This document shows, one piece after another, positions 6,164 through 13,234 of a DNA stretch of 23,672 bases. Position numbers and translations under genes: made by a program. The notes under the pieces are model-generated. The model had not been told where the DNA came from. It worked only from the letters and a program-made list of their open reading frames with translations, and made no database searches. The first letter of the stretch is position 1. Each line of letters starts with the position of its first letter. The stretch spans positions 1 to 23,672 of the forward strand of contig JAVWPP010000017.1 in NCBI GenBank assembly GCA_036635835.1. Direction: 5' to 3'. Source of the DNA: JAVWPP01 sp036635835. Its GTDB lineage: Bacteria > Bacillota > Clostridia > TANB77 > CAG-465.

Positions 6164-7801
6164 ATGAAAAAACAAATGAAAAAAGCCGGAATAAGCCTTA
6201 TTGTATTAGTTATAACAATTCTTGTTATGATCATTCTAGCAGGCGCTGTTTTAGTTGGATTAGTAGTAAATAACCCAATAGGCAAAGCAAAAGAAGCAAC
6301 ATTTAAATCAGACATAGATGGATTCAAATCTGAGTTTACAATGAAACTTACAGGCAAAGTAACATCAGATAAAAACTTTTTGCCACAAAACATAAACGTA
6401 GCTGGCCAAGATGTAAAAGAATACATACCTAGCCTTAAAAAAGACTACGAAAACAAAATAGAAATAATAGGCGGAGAAATATATTACACAGGCACAAACG
6501 AAAAAGAAATTCTTTGGTGCGAGGACGCAGGAATAACAGTATATAGAGAAGGACAACCTACACTTTTAGAAGGCATGGTACCTATTAAATGGGACCAAGC
6601 AAATACCGTTATAGAAACTACAAAAAATGACCCAGGCTGGTATAACTATAGGCAGCAAAAATGGGCAAATGCAAGAACAAAAGATGGCTCTATGTGGGTT
6701 TGGGTACCTAGATTTGCATACAAAATGGAATACCTAGATACAGCAGATAAAGGAAAAGGCGGAACAGTAAACGCTAAAATACTTCGCGGAACTGGAAATA
6801 AATATTTAGAAAGCGGAAACATACAAGACATATCCGGAGAATATAAAGTGCACCCAGCATTTACAGATGAAACAGCTATAAACTTTGCAAATGGCGGATG
6901 GGACAAAGAGCTAACAGGCATTTGGGTTGCAAAATTCGAAGCAGGTTATGCAGGAGGAAACAACACAGCCCCTAAAAAAGAAACAAATGTCGTATATACG
7001 CAGTCTACATACACAGATGCAAGTAACGGATTAAAACCCGCAGAAGACTTCTATGAAGTATATGGAAACAAAACAACAAACATAAAATACCCTGTATTTA
7101 TGCCAAATACATATTCTGCAGGTATAATAACAGCATCAGACGCTTTCGATCTTTGCAAAACACTTGCAGATGTAGGCAACATATATGGAATTAATTCAGT
7201 TAATGCAGATAGTCACCTAATAAAAAACAGCGAGTGGGGAGCAGTAACATACTTTGCAAAAAGTCAGTTTGGAGTAGAGCATAATATTGTTAGCCCAAAC
7301 AACAAAACTGTATCAGGAGTTAGAGGAGTATTTAACTTAACTTCTGGCGGAGATTACGCCCTAAACCGCCTACAAAGCACAACGCACAACATATATGGCG
7401 TTTACGACCTTGGAGGAGGAGCAAACGAAGTAACAGCAGGCTGCCTTATAAATAATCTAGAATCTCAAAAAACAAATGCAAATAGCCTAGCTTGCGAAGA
7501 AAATAGATTTAGATCTACTAGCGATAAGTACCTTACTATGTACGCTCTAGGAGCAGCAGATAACGAGCAGGCAAATAGAGTAGCAAACCCAAAATACGGA
7601 GACGCTCTAAACGAAATTTCCACAGCAACAACCACGTGGGAGTCTGTTATAGGAAAATACTTTGCAGGAGACGGCTACGTAATGTATAGAGGAGGCTCTG
7701 GCTGGTATGGCTCTACATATACCGGAATGTTTGTACATGAAGGATACAATGGATTTGCATCTAAATCATTTGGATACAGACCAGTACTTATAGCTAACTA
7801 G
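6164..7801 (+). CDS. Pilin-like surface protein with SUMF1/C-type-lectin-like C-terminal region
   Basis: The N-terminus MKKQMKKAGISLIVLVITI is a type III-signal prepilin leader: positive residues, a predicted prepilin peptidase cut after Gly9, then an uninterrupted hydrophobic helix (10-35). The usual Glu at mature position 5 is absent (ISLIV), as in many pseudopilin-like Clostridia proteins. The C-terminal two thirds have features of the formylglycine-generating-enzyme/C-type-lectin fold: WVWVPRFAYK near 178, GIWVAKFEAG near 252, NSEWGAVTYFAKSQFG near 356, YDLGGGANEV near 415, and a final RGGSGWYG to FGYRPVL block (505-545). I do not see the active-site cysteine pair of true FGE, so a binding role fits better than catalysis. 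GGAGG lies 7 bases before the ATG. A terminator follows at 7858. Confidence 0.8.
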   Translation: MKKQMKKAGISLIVLVITILVMIILAGAVLVGLVVNNPIGKAKEATFKSDIDGFKSEFTMKLTGKVTSDKNFLPQNINVAGQDVKEYIPSLKKDYENKIEIIGGEIYYTGTNEKEILWCEDAGITVYREGQPTLLEGMVPIKWDQANTVIETTKNDPGWYNYRQQKWANARTKDGSMWVWVPRFAYKMEYLDTADKGKGGTVNAKILRGTGNKYLESGNIQDISGEYKVHPAFTDETAINFANGGWDKELTGIWVAKFEAGYAGGNNTAPKKETNVVYTQSTYTDASNGLKPAEDFYEVYGNKTTNIKYPVFMPNTYSAGIITASDAFDLCKTLADVGNIYGINSVNADSHLIKNSEWGAVTYFAKSQFGVEHNIVSPNNKTVSGVRGVFNLTSGGDYALNRLQSTTHNIYGVYDLGGGANEVTAGCLINNLESQKTNANSLACEENRFRSTSDKYLTMYALGAADNEQANRVANPKYGDALNEISTATTTWESVIGKYFAGDGYVMYRGGSGWYGSTYTGMFVHEGYNGFASKSFGYRPVLIAN

Positions 7802-7857
7802 ATATAAAAAAAGATAAAAGAAAGACAAAACATATACATACGCTTTTAAAAAAAAAC

Positions 7858-7899
7858 AAAGGAAAAGTACATACCTAAAAAGTAAATACTTTTCCTTTT
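7858..7899 (+). terminator. Terminator after the pilin-like gene
   Basis: AAAGGAAAAGTA (7858-7869) pairs perfectly with TACTTTTCCTTT (7887-7898) around a 17-base A-rich loop, and the 3' arm supplies the U-rich tail. The A-rich 5' side could also support termination from the opposite direction. Confidence 0.65.
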
Positions 7900-7937
7900 A
7901 CGCGGCATAAAAAGAGCCGAAATAAAGGCTAAAACCC

Positions 7938-7966
7938 TTGCAAAACAAGCACTTACGGTATATAAT
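7938..7966 (+). promoter_or_regulatory. SigA promoter for topB
   Basis: TTGCAA at 7938-7943, 17-bp spacer, TATAAT at 7961-7966. It is 22 bases before the topB ATG, giving a very short leader. Confidence 0.7.
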
Positions 7967-7987
7967 AAAAGCAAAAGGAAGGTATAT

Positions 7988-9946
7988 ATGGGCAAGAAAA
8001 TAATAATAGCAGAAAAACCAAGCGTAGCCATAGAATTTGCAAAAGCACTTAAAATAAATGCTCCAAAAAGAAACGGCTACATAGAAACAGAAGAATACAT
8101 AGTAACATGGTGCGTAGGTCATTTAGTAACAATGAGCTACCCAGAAAAATACGACGAAAATCTAAAATACTGGAACCTAAGAACCCTACCATTTATACCA
8201 AAAGAGTATAAATACGAAGTTATAAAAGCAGTAGAAACACAGTTCAACATAGTAAAAGAGCTCCTTACAAGAAAAGATGTAGACACAATATACGTCTGCA
8301 CAGATAGTGGAAGAGAAGGAGAATACATATATAGACTAGTAGATCAAATGGCACATGTAGAAGGCAAAATAAAGAAAAGAGTCTGGATAGATTCACAAAC
8401 AGAAGAAGCAATATTAAAAGGAATAAAAGAAGCAAAAGACATCTCCTTTTACGATGGAATGGCAGATGCCGCATACCTAAGAGCAAAAGAAGACTACCTA
8501 ATGGGAATAAACTTCTCAAGGCTGCTTTCCGTTATATATGGAAAAGACCTAGCTAAAAGGCTAAACGAAGATAGAGCCGCTATATCCATAGGACGCGTAA
8601 TGACATGCGTGCTAGGAATGGTTGTAGAAAGAGAAAGAGAAATTAAAAATTTCAAAAAAGTTAACTTCTATAAAATAGTTTCAAGCTTTGGCAAGTCAAA
8701 AGAAAGCTCTTTCGATGCAGAGTGGAAAGTAAACGAAAAATCTAAAGTACTAGACTCACCTAAGCTATATAGCGAAACAGGCTTTAGAAAAAAAGAAGAC
8801 GCAGAAAAATTTATAGATTACCTTAAAGGCAAAAGCAAAGAAGCTGTAGTAACAGAGATATCTAAAAAAACGCAAAAAGAAAATGCGCCACTTATGTACA
8901 ACCTAGCAGAATTGCAAAACGAGTGCAGTAAAAAATTTAAAATAAGCCCAGATGAAACATTGCAAGTAGCGCAAACTCTATATGAAAAAAAATTAACTAC
9001 ATATCCTAGAACAGATGCAAGAGTCCTATCTACAGCTATTGTAAAAGAAATAGGAAAGAACTTAAATGGACTTGTAAAAGGTCTTAAAGACGACAAAATA
9101 CAAAAACTACTTAAAAAAATGGTAGATGAAAAATATAGCACAAACATAGCTAAAACAAAATACGTTAACGATGCTAAAATAACAGATCACTACTGCCTAA
9201 CACCAACAGGTCAAGGATTTGAAAACTTAGACAAGCTAACAGATTTAGAAAAAAACATATACATGCTAATTGTTAAAAGATTCATAAGCATATTTTTCCC
9301 GCCAGCTACATATAACAAAGTATCCCTTACAGTAAACGTAGCAGAAGAAACTTTTTTAGCAAGTGGAAGAGTATGCGTAGACCTTGGATATTTAGAAGTT
9401 ATTAAAGATGATGAAAAAGTAGAAGAAAAAGCAGAAGAAAAAAATGACGAAACAAAAACAAACCTAGATATTTTAAAAGACCTTAAAAAAGGAGACAAAT
9501 TAAATATTATAGAAATGTCAATAAAAGAAGGAGAAACATCTCCACCATCTAGATATACCTCAGGTTCTATGATACTTGCAATGGAAAACGCAGGTAAGCT
9601 TATAGAAGACGAAGCATTAAGAGAGCAAATAAAAGGCAGTGGAATTGGAACAAGTGCAACAAGAGCAGAGATAATAAAAAAACTAGATAGAATAAACTAC
9701 ATTATAATAAACGGAAAAACTCAGGTGCTTACATCCTCTATAAAAGGAGAAGAAGTATATAATATAGTTAGCAAATCCATACCAGATTTGTTAAATCCGC
9801 AGCTTACAGCAAGCTGGGAAAAAGGCCTTGGAATGGTTTCTAACAATGAAATAAAAGCAGAAGAATTTGAAGCTAAACTAAATAGATATGTAAATAAAAA
9901 AATAAGCATTTTTAAGAATGATCCACAATTTTATTGGATTAGATAA
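7988..9946 (+). CDS. topB: DNA topoisomerase III (type IA)
   Basis: Cytoplasmic type IA topoisomerase that cuts one DNA strand and decatenates or relaxes DNA. The TOPRIM domain starts with IIIAEKPSVA (Glu9) and has TDSGREGEYIYR (Asp106 to Glu112). The second acid of the classical DxDxE is Gly108, as in the DAGREGE-type subgroup. The nucleophile is Tyr339 in LTTYPRTDAR, and the second-gate signature GTSATRAEII with IGTSATR is near residue 557. The 652 residues end soon after the core with no cysteine zinc fingers, so it is on the short side. AAGGAAGG lies just before the ATG. TopB enzymes of this kind occur on chromosomes and also beside conjugation modules; here a secretion-like operon begins 2.2 kb downstream. 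Confidence 0.94.
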   Translation: MGKKIIIAEKPSVAIEFAKALKINAPKRNGYIETEEYIVTWCVGHLVTMSYPEKYDENLKYWNLRTLPFIPKEYKYEVIKAVETQFNIVKELLTRKDVDTIYVCTDSGREGEYIYRLVDQMAHVEGKIKKRVWIDSQTEEAILKGIKEAKDISFYDGMADAAYLRAKEDYLMGINFSRLLSVIYGKDLAKRLNEDRAAISIGRVMTCVLGMVVEREREIKNFKKVNFYKIVSSFGKSKESSFDAEWKVNEKSKVLDSPKLYSETGFRKKEDAEKFIDYLKGKSKEAVVTEISKKTQKENAPLMYNLAELQNECSKKFKISPDETLQVAQTLYEKKLTTYPRTDARVLSTAIVKEIGKNLNGLVKGLKDDKIQKLLKKMVDEKYSTNIAKTKYVNDAKITDHYCLTPTGQGFENLDKLTDLEKNIYMLIVKRFISIFFPPATYNKVSLTVNVAEETFLASGRVCVDLGYLEVIKDDEKVEEKAEEKNDETKTNLDILKDLKKGDKLNIIEMSIKEGETSPPSRYTSGSMILAMENAGKLIEDEALREQIKGSGIGTSATRAEIIKKLDRINYIIINGKTQVLTSSIKGEEVYNIVSKSIPDLLNPQLTASWEKGLGMVSNNEIKAEEFEAKLNRYVNKKISIFKNDPQFYWIR

Positions 9947-9963
9947 TTTTTTAAGCATTTCTA

Positions 9964-9992
9964 TTGACATAATACTTGTCTTGTGTTAAAAT
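9964..9992 (+). promoter_or_regulatory. SigA promoter with extended -10
   Basis: TTGACA at 9964-9969, 17-bp spacer, TAAAAT at 9987-9992, with TG at 9984-9985. It reads into the 9-codon ORF and the 70-residue gene. Confidence 0.75.
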
Positions 9993-10045
9993 AGTTATAT
10001 ATTTAAGAGAAAACTCATATAAATTTATAAGGAGTGAAAAGTTTA

Positions 10046-10075
10046 ATGATTAAAAAGCATATAATATTTTTTTAG
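10046..10075 (+). CDS. Possible 9-residue leader peptide (uORF)
   Basis: MIKKHIIFF, starting 8 bases after a full AAGGAGTGA ribosome binding site (10029-10037), within the leader of the 70-residue gene and 55 bases upstream of it. The strong site for such a short frame suggests real translation, perhaps as a control peptide or a coupling device. The peptide has no run of one amino acid that would indicate classical attenuation, and I see no terminator between it and the next gene. It could also be a chance ATG behind a strong site. Confidence 0.3.
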   Translation: MIKKHIIFF

Positions 10076-10130
10076 TTAGAAAGAGCATCATTAGTTAAAT
10101 TAAAATAATTATTAAAGGAGCGTTTTTATA

Positions 10131-10343
10131 ATGAAAACAATTTTTAAATATTTCGTAGATAGCATGATTTATACAGGTATAGCCTTAGCATTAATAATAC
10201 TTCAAGTTTATGTAATAGGTTCTATTTTCAGTTTTACGCTATTTAATATTTTAATATCTATTGGTACACTTTCAGCAGCATTTCTTATATTTAACGAAGA
10301 CAGAAAAAAATATAATGAAGACAAACTATACAATAAAATATAA
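10131..10343 (+). CDS. Small membrane protein (70 aa), two TM helices
   Basis: I do not recognise this protein. It has a short positive N-terminus (MKTIFKYF), two hydrophobic helices (about 14-32 and 35-54) and a highly charged cytoplasmic tail (FNEDRKKYNEDKLYNK), so both ends are likely inside the cell. AAAGGAG lies about 10 bases before the ATG. It is a monocistronic unit with its own promoter (9964) and a strong terminator four bases after the stop. Proteins of this size and layout are often regulators or holdases of membrane complexes, but nothing here points to a partner. Confidence 0.7.
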   Translation: MKTIFKYFVDSMIYTGIALALIILQVYVIGSIFSFTLFNILISIGTLSAAFLIFNEDRKKYNEDKLYNKI

Positions 10344-10347
10344 AAAT

Positions 10348-10380
10348 AAATAGCCATAGAGTAATTTCTATGGCTATTTT
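10348..10380 (+). terminator. Terminator after the 70-aa gene
   Basis: AAATAGCCATAGA (10348-10360) and TCTATGGCTATTT (10367-10379) form a perfect 13-bp stem around a 6-base loop, ending in a short T run. Confidence 0.85.
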
Positions 10381-10390
10381 CCTTTGTTTG

Positions 10391-10399
10391 TGTTATAAT
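10391..10399 (+). promoter_or_regulatory. Extended -10 promoter element for the FAD dehydrogenase gene
   Basis: TG at 10391-10392 then TATAAT at 10394-10399; the -35 would fall in the preceding terminator stem and is poor. A small hairpin (CGAC 10413-10416, GTCG 10421-10424) lies directly before the AAAGGA ribosome binding site and could modulate its access. Confidence 0.5.
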
Positions 10400-10436
10400 A
10401 GTACTATCGAAGCGACATAAGTCGAAAGGAAATAAA

Positions 10437-11990
10437 ATGATAAGAATTAAAGAAATCAAAGTATCTCTATCAGATAAAAATATAAATCTTAAAGAGAGCA
10501 TAGCTAAAAAGCTAAATATTAACGAAAATGAAATTATAGAATATAAAATAAGTAAGCAATCTGTAGATGCTAGAAAGAAGCATGAAGTATATATAAACTA
10601 TATTTTAGATGTTACACTAGCAGACGAAAGTAAATTTGCAGAGCTTAAATTTGAGCCTAAAAAAGTAGACTTAAATATACCTAAAACAAAAGAATTTCAA
10701 AATAGACCTGTAGTTATAGGAGCAGGACCAGCAGGGCTTTTTGCAGCACTTGTACTTGCAAAAGCAGGGCTTAAACCATACATAATAGAGCAAGGAAAAA
10801 CAGTAGATGAAAGAAAAAAAGATGTAGATAACTTTTGGGAAAAAGGAACATTAAATAAAGTATCTAACGTACAATTTGGAGAAGGCGGAGCAGGAACTTT
10901 TTCAGACGGAAAATTAACTACATTAATAAACAATCCACTTTGTGATTTCGTTCTAAACGAATTTGTAAAACATGGTGCGCCAGCAGAAATAGAGTACCTA
11001 GCAAAGCCACATGTTGGCACAGATATCCTTATATCCGTTATTAAATCTCTAAGAGAAGAAATAATATCTTACGGAGCGGAATTCATATTTAACGAAAAAG
11101 TTATAGACTTCCAAACTGCAAATAATACTATTAAAGAAATAACAACAGATAAAGGAACAAAAATAAAAACAGAGCACTGCATATTTGCAATAGGACATAG
11201 CGCAAGAGACACTTTTGAGCTTATGCTAAACAAACAAGTAAGCATGGAAGCAAAACCATTTGCAGTAGGAGTGAGAATAGAACATTTACAAAAAGACATA
11301 AATGAAACTCAGTATGGTAAATTTGCAGGGCATAAATTACTAGGACCTGCAGAATATAAATTAGTACATCATGGAGATAAAAATGTATATACATTTTGCA
11401 TGTGCCCAGGTGGAAGCGTAGTTGCATCTACTTCAGAAGAAGGAATGGTAGTAACAAACGGAATGAGCCTACACGCAAGAGATGGCGTAAACGCAAACAG
11501 CGCGCTACTTGTAGCAGTAGATCCATCAGACTTTCCAGGAGAGCATGCATTAAGAGGAATGAAATTCCAAAGAATGCTAGAGAAAAAAGCTTTTGAAATG
11601 GCAGGAAAATCATATAATGCGCCAGTTCAGCTACTTGGAGATTTCATGAAAAACAAAGTATCAACTAGATTTGGTAAAGTAAAACCAACATATATGCCAG
11701 GAACTACATTTGCAGATTTCAATCAAATATTTCCTAAAAATATATGTACAAATTTAAAAGAAGCAATAAATAAAATGGAAAACAAACTAAAAGGATTTTC
11801 AAATAAAGACGCTCTTCTAACAGGAGTAGAAACAAGAACATCTTCACCAGTTAGAATACTTAGAAATGAAGAATGCGTTTCTAATATAAACGGAATATAC
11901 CCTTGTGGAGAAGGAGCAGGTTATGCAGGCGGAATAATGTCAGCAGCTGTAGACGGAATAAGAGTAGCAATGAAGATTATAGAAGAATAA
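10437..11990 (+). CDS. FAD-dependent dehydrogenase, COG2509 type
   Basis: Cytoplasmic flavoprotein of the uncharacterised NAD(P)/FAD-dependent dehydrogenase family COG2509; the electron donor and substrate are not established for the family. The N-terminal domain (about 1-80) is a small alpha/beta segment typical of this family (IKEIKVSLSDKN to KHEVYINY). It is followed by the dinucleotide-binding motif VVIGAGPAGLFAAL (Gly95-Gly100), then FGEGGAGTFSDGKLTT near 144 and a second FAD-contact region at the C-terminus, IYPCGEGAGYAGGIMSAAVDG. The 517-residue length is about normal. The ATG at 10437 follows AAAGGAAATAA. It appears monocistronic, with a strong terminator at 12022. Confidence 0.88.
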   Translation: MIRIKEIKVSLSDKNINLKESIAKKLNINENEIIEYKISKQSVDARKKHEVYINYILDVTLADESKFAELKFEPKKVDLNIPKTKEFQNRPVVIGAGPAGLFAALVLAKAGLKPYIIEQGKTVDERKKDVDNFWEKGTLNKVSNVQFGEGGAGTFSDGKLTTLINNPLCDFVLNEFVKHGAPAEIEYLAKPHVGTDILISVIKSLREEIISYGAEFIFNEKVIDFQTANNTIKEITTDKGTKIKTEHCIFAIGHSARDTFELMLNKQVSMEAKPFAVGVRIEHLQKDINETQYGKFAGHKLLGPAEYKLVHHGDKNVYTFCMCPGGSVVASTSEEGMVVTNGMSLHARDGVNANSALLVAVDPSDFPGEHALRGMKFQRMLEKKAFEMAGKSYNAPVQLLGDFMKNKVSTRFGKVKPTYMPGTTFADFNQIFPKNICTNLKEAINKMENKLKGFSNKDALLTGVETRTSSPVRILRNEECVSNINGIYPCGEGAGYAGGIMSAAVDGIRVAMKIIEE

Positions 11991-12021
11991 ATGTAATACA
12001 TTTGCAACATAAATGTAACTT

Positions 12022-12060
12022 AAAAATATTAACTACTAAAAAGGTAGTTAATATTTTTTT
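12022..12060 (+). terminator. Terminator after the FAD dehydrogenase gene
   Basis: AAAAATATTAACTAC (12022-12036) and GTAGTTAATATTTTT (12044-12058) make a perfect 15-bp stem with a 7-base loop and a U tail to 12060. Confidence 0.85.
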
Positions 12061-12074
12061 ATGCCTAAAAAGCG

Positions 12075-12103
12075 TTGTAAAAATAAAAGCTATATGATAA
12101 TAT
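12075..12103 (+). promoter_or_regulatory. Likely promoter of the secretion-like operon
   Basis: TTGTAA at 12075-12080, 17-bp spacer, TAATAT at 12098-12103, with TG at 12095-12096 (extended -10). It lies just after the 12022 terminator and leaves a leader of about 100 bases, AT-rich and without a recognised regulatory element. Confidence 0.45.
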
Positions 12104-12211
12104 TTTAGTATATAAAAGAATATAGACATGCTAAAGTGTAAATATGAATATAATAAAATTTGATTTAAATAATATTATATTATGCTTTAGTATTTAAAAA
12201 GGGGAATAATT

Positions 12212-13234
12212 ATGAAATTTAACATTAAACAAAAGATAGTAATAGGACTGTTTTTTTTAGTAGTTTGTTTAAATGGATTTGCACAGGTAAATGCTGAAAT
12301 AACAACTAATAGATTAAACGATGGTAGCCCGGCAAGTGGCGGAACTACAGCAGTTGAAATGGATGACCCAAATAACCCTGGAAGTAAAAAGTCGGTATTA
12401 GAGTTTTCTTGTAACTTCTTAGAAGCTAGCTTAGGTAGTGAAACTGTAGTAGGAATTGTAACAGCTCTTGCTAGGTGGTTTATATTAATGTTCATGAAAG
12501 TTGTTGGTGTTATATTCTCAAGAGTAGGTATAATGTCAAATACAACGCTATATTTTCCAATGCCGGAACATATGGTGTTTAATATGATACCATTTTTTGA
12601 TCCTAACTTTATAAATCCCGCTTCTGCGCCAGTTGGAGCTGAAGTAAACTATATTGAAATAGTATCTAAGGTAGTAGCCCCACTATACTATTCAAGTGTA
12701 ATATTAGTATCTACCCTATTTGTTTGTTTTGCACTAGCAATAGGAATAAAACTTGCAATATCAATATCTGCGCAGGAAAAAGCACAGTATAAAACAGCAG
12801 TAGGAACATGGATAACAGGAATTATACTTCTGTTTACAGGCCATTTACTTATGGCAGGTATATTTGGTATTAACGAGCAAATAGTAGCAAAGCTCTATGA
12901 AGCAACGCAAAGAGGCAGCTTAGAGTTTGTAATAAACGTATATCAAGAAGAAGGATTCTTAGAAAAATACGGAGCTGCAATGGCAACAGGCGCAGCAGGC
13001 GGAACCCTAATTGGTGGTTTTGTTGGTACAATAGCAGGAGCAATTGGTGGACTAGCAGTTGGTATGTTTATAGCGGCATTTACAGATGAAGCGCCAACTA
13101 TAGTTAAAGCGTATGGATTTGAGGGACTATTCCTCATGTATTTACAGCTATCTGCGTACCGGAGATCCGGTTGCCACAATTATACTAGGAATAATAGCAG
13201 GACAATCTATAGCTCTTGTTTTCCTATACATTAA
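12212..13234 (+). CDS. VirB6/TrbL-like membrane protein, N-terminal part (frameshifted)
   Basis: First gene of the operon. MKFNIKQKIVIGLFFLVVCL followed by AQVNA is a signal peptide with a likely cut near residue 28. Next come a short outer domain, a hydrophobic helix (about 84-105), a pair of helices around 155-215 (YYSSVILVSTLFVCFALAIG; TWITGIILLFTGHLLMAG) and a Gly/Ala-rich membrane segment (about 250-285) like a pore-lining repeat. Such multi-pass proteins with a long cytoplasmic tail are the VirB6/TrbL/TcpH-type channel components of Gram-positive type IV secretion. The frame should join the one starting near 13140; after about residue 313 this reading (QLSAYRRSGCHNYTRNN) loses membrane character and stops. 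Removing one base would restore a 755-residue protein. The VirB6 assignment rests on topology and neighbours. Confidence 0.7.
   Translation: MKFNIKQKIVIGLFFLVVCLNGFAQVNAEITTNRLNDGSPASGGTTAVEMDDPNNPGSKKSVLEFSCNFLEASLGSETVVGIVTALARWFILMFMKVVGVIFSRVGIMSNTTLYFPMPEHMVFNMIPFFDPNFINPASAPVGAEVNYIEIVSKVVAPLYYSSVILVSTLFVCFALAIGIKLAISISAQEKAQYKTAVGTWITGIILLFTGHLLMAGIFGINEQIVAKLYEATQRGSLEFVINVYQEEGFLEKYGAAMATGAAGGTLIGGFVGTIAGAIGGLAVGMFIAAFTDEAPTIVKAYGFEGLFLMYLQLSAYRRSGCHNYTRNNSRTIYSSCFPIH

Noticed and set aside
5752..6273. 173-residue frame spanning the second N gap
   Set aside because: Placeholder gap length makes the phase meaningless. After the gap the frame overlaps the pilin-like gene in the wrong phase and has no membrane or domain character.
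8265..8519. Leu-rich minus-strand frame inside topB
   Set aside because: Low-complexity shadow of Lys/Glu-rich coding sequence; topB is intact on the + strand.
12061..12108. 15-codon frame MPKKRCKN after the FAD dehydrogenase terminator
   Set aside because: The ATG directly follows the terminator T run, has no ribosome binding site and overlaps the likely -35 and -10 of the next operon.
12131..12190. Distant CTAAAG and CTTTAG arms in the operon leader
   Set aside because: Six-base complementarity across about 50 AT-rich bases is expected by chance; no riboswitch-like core between them.
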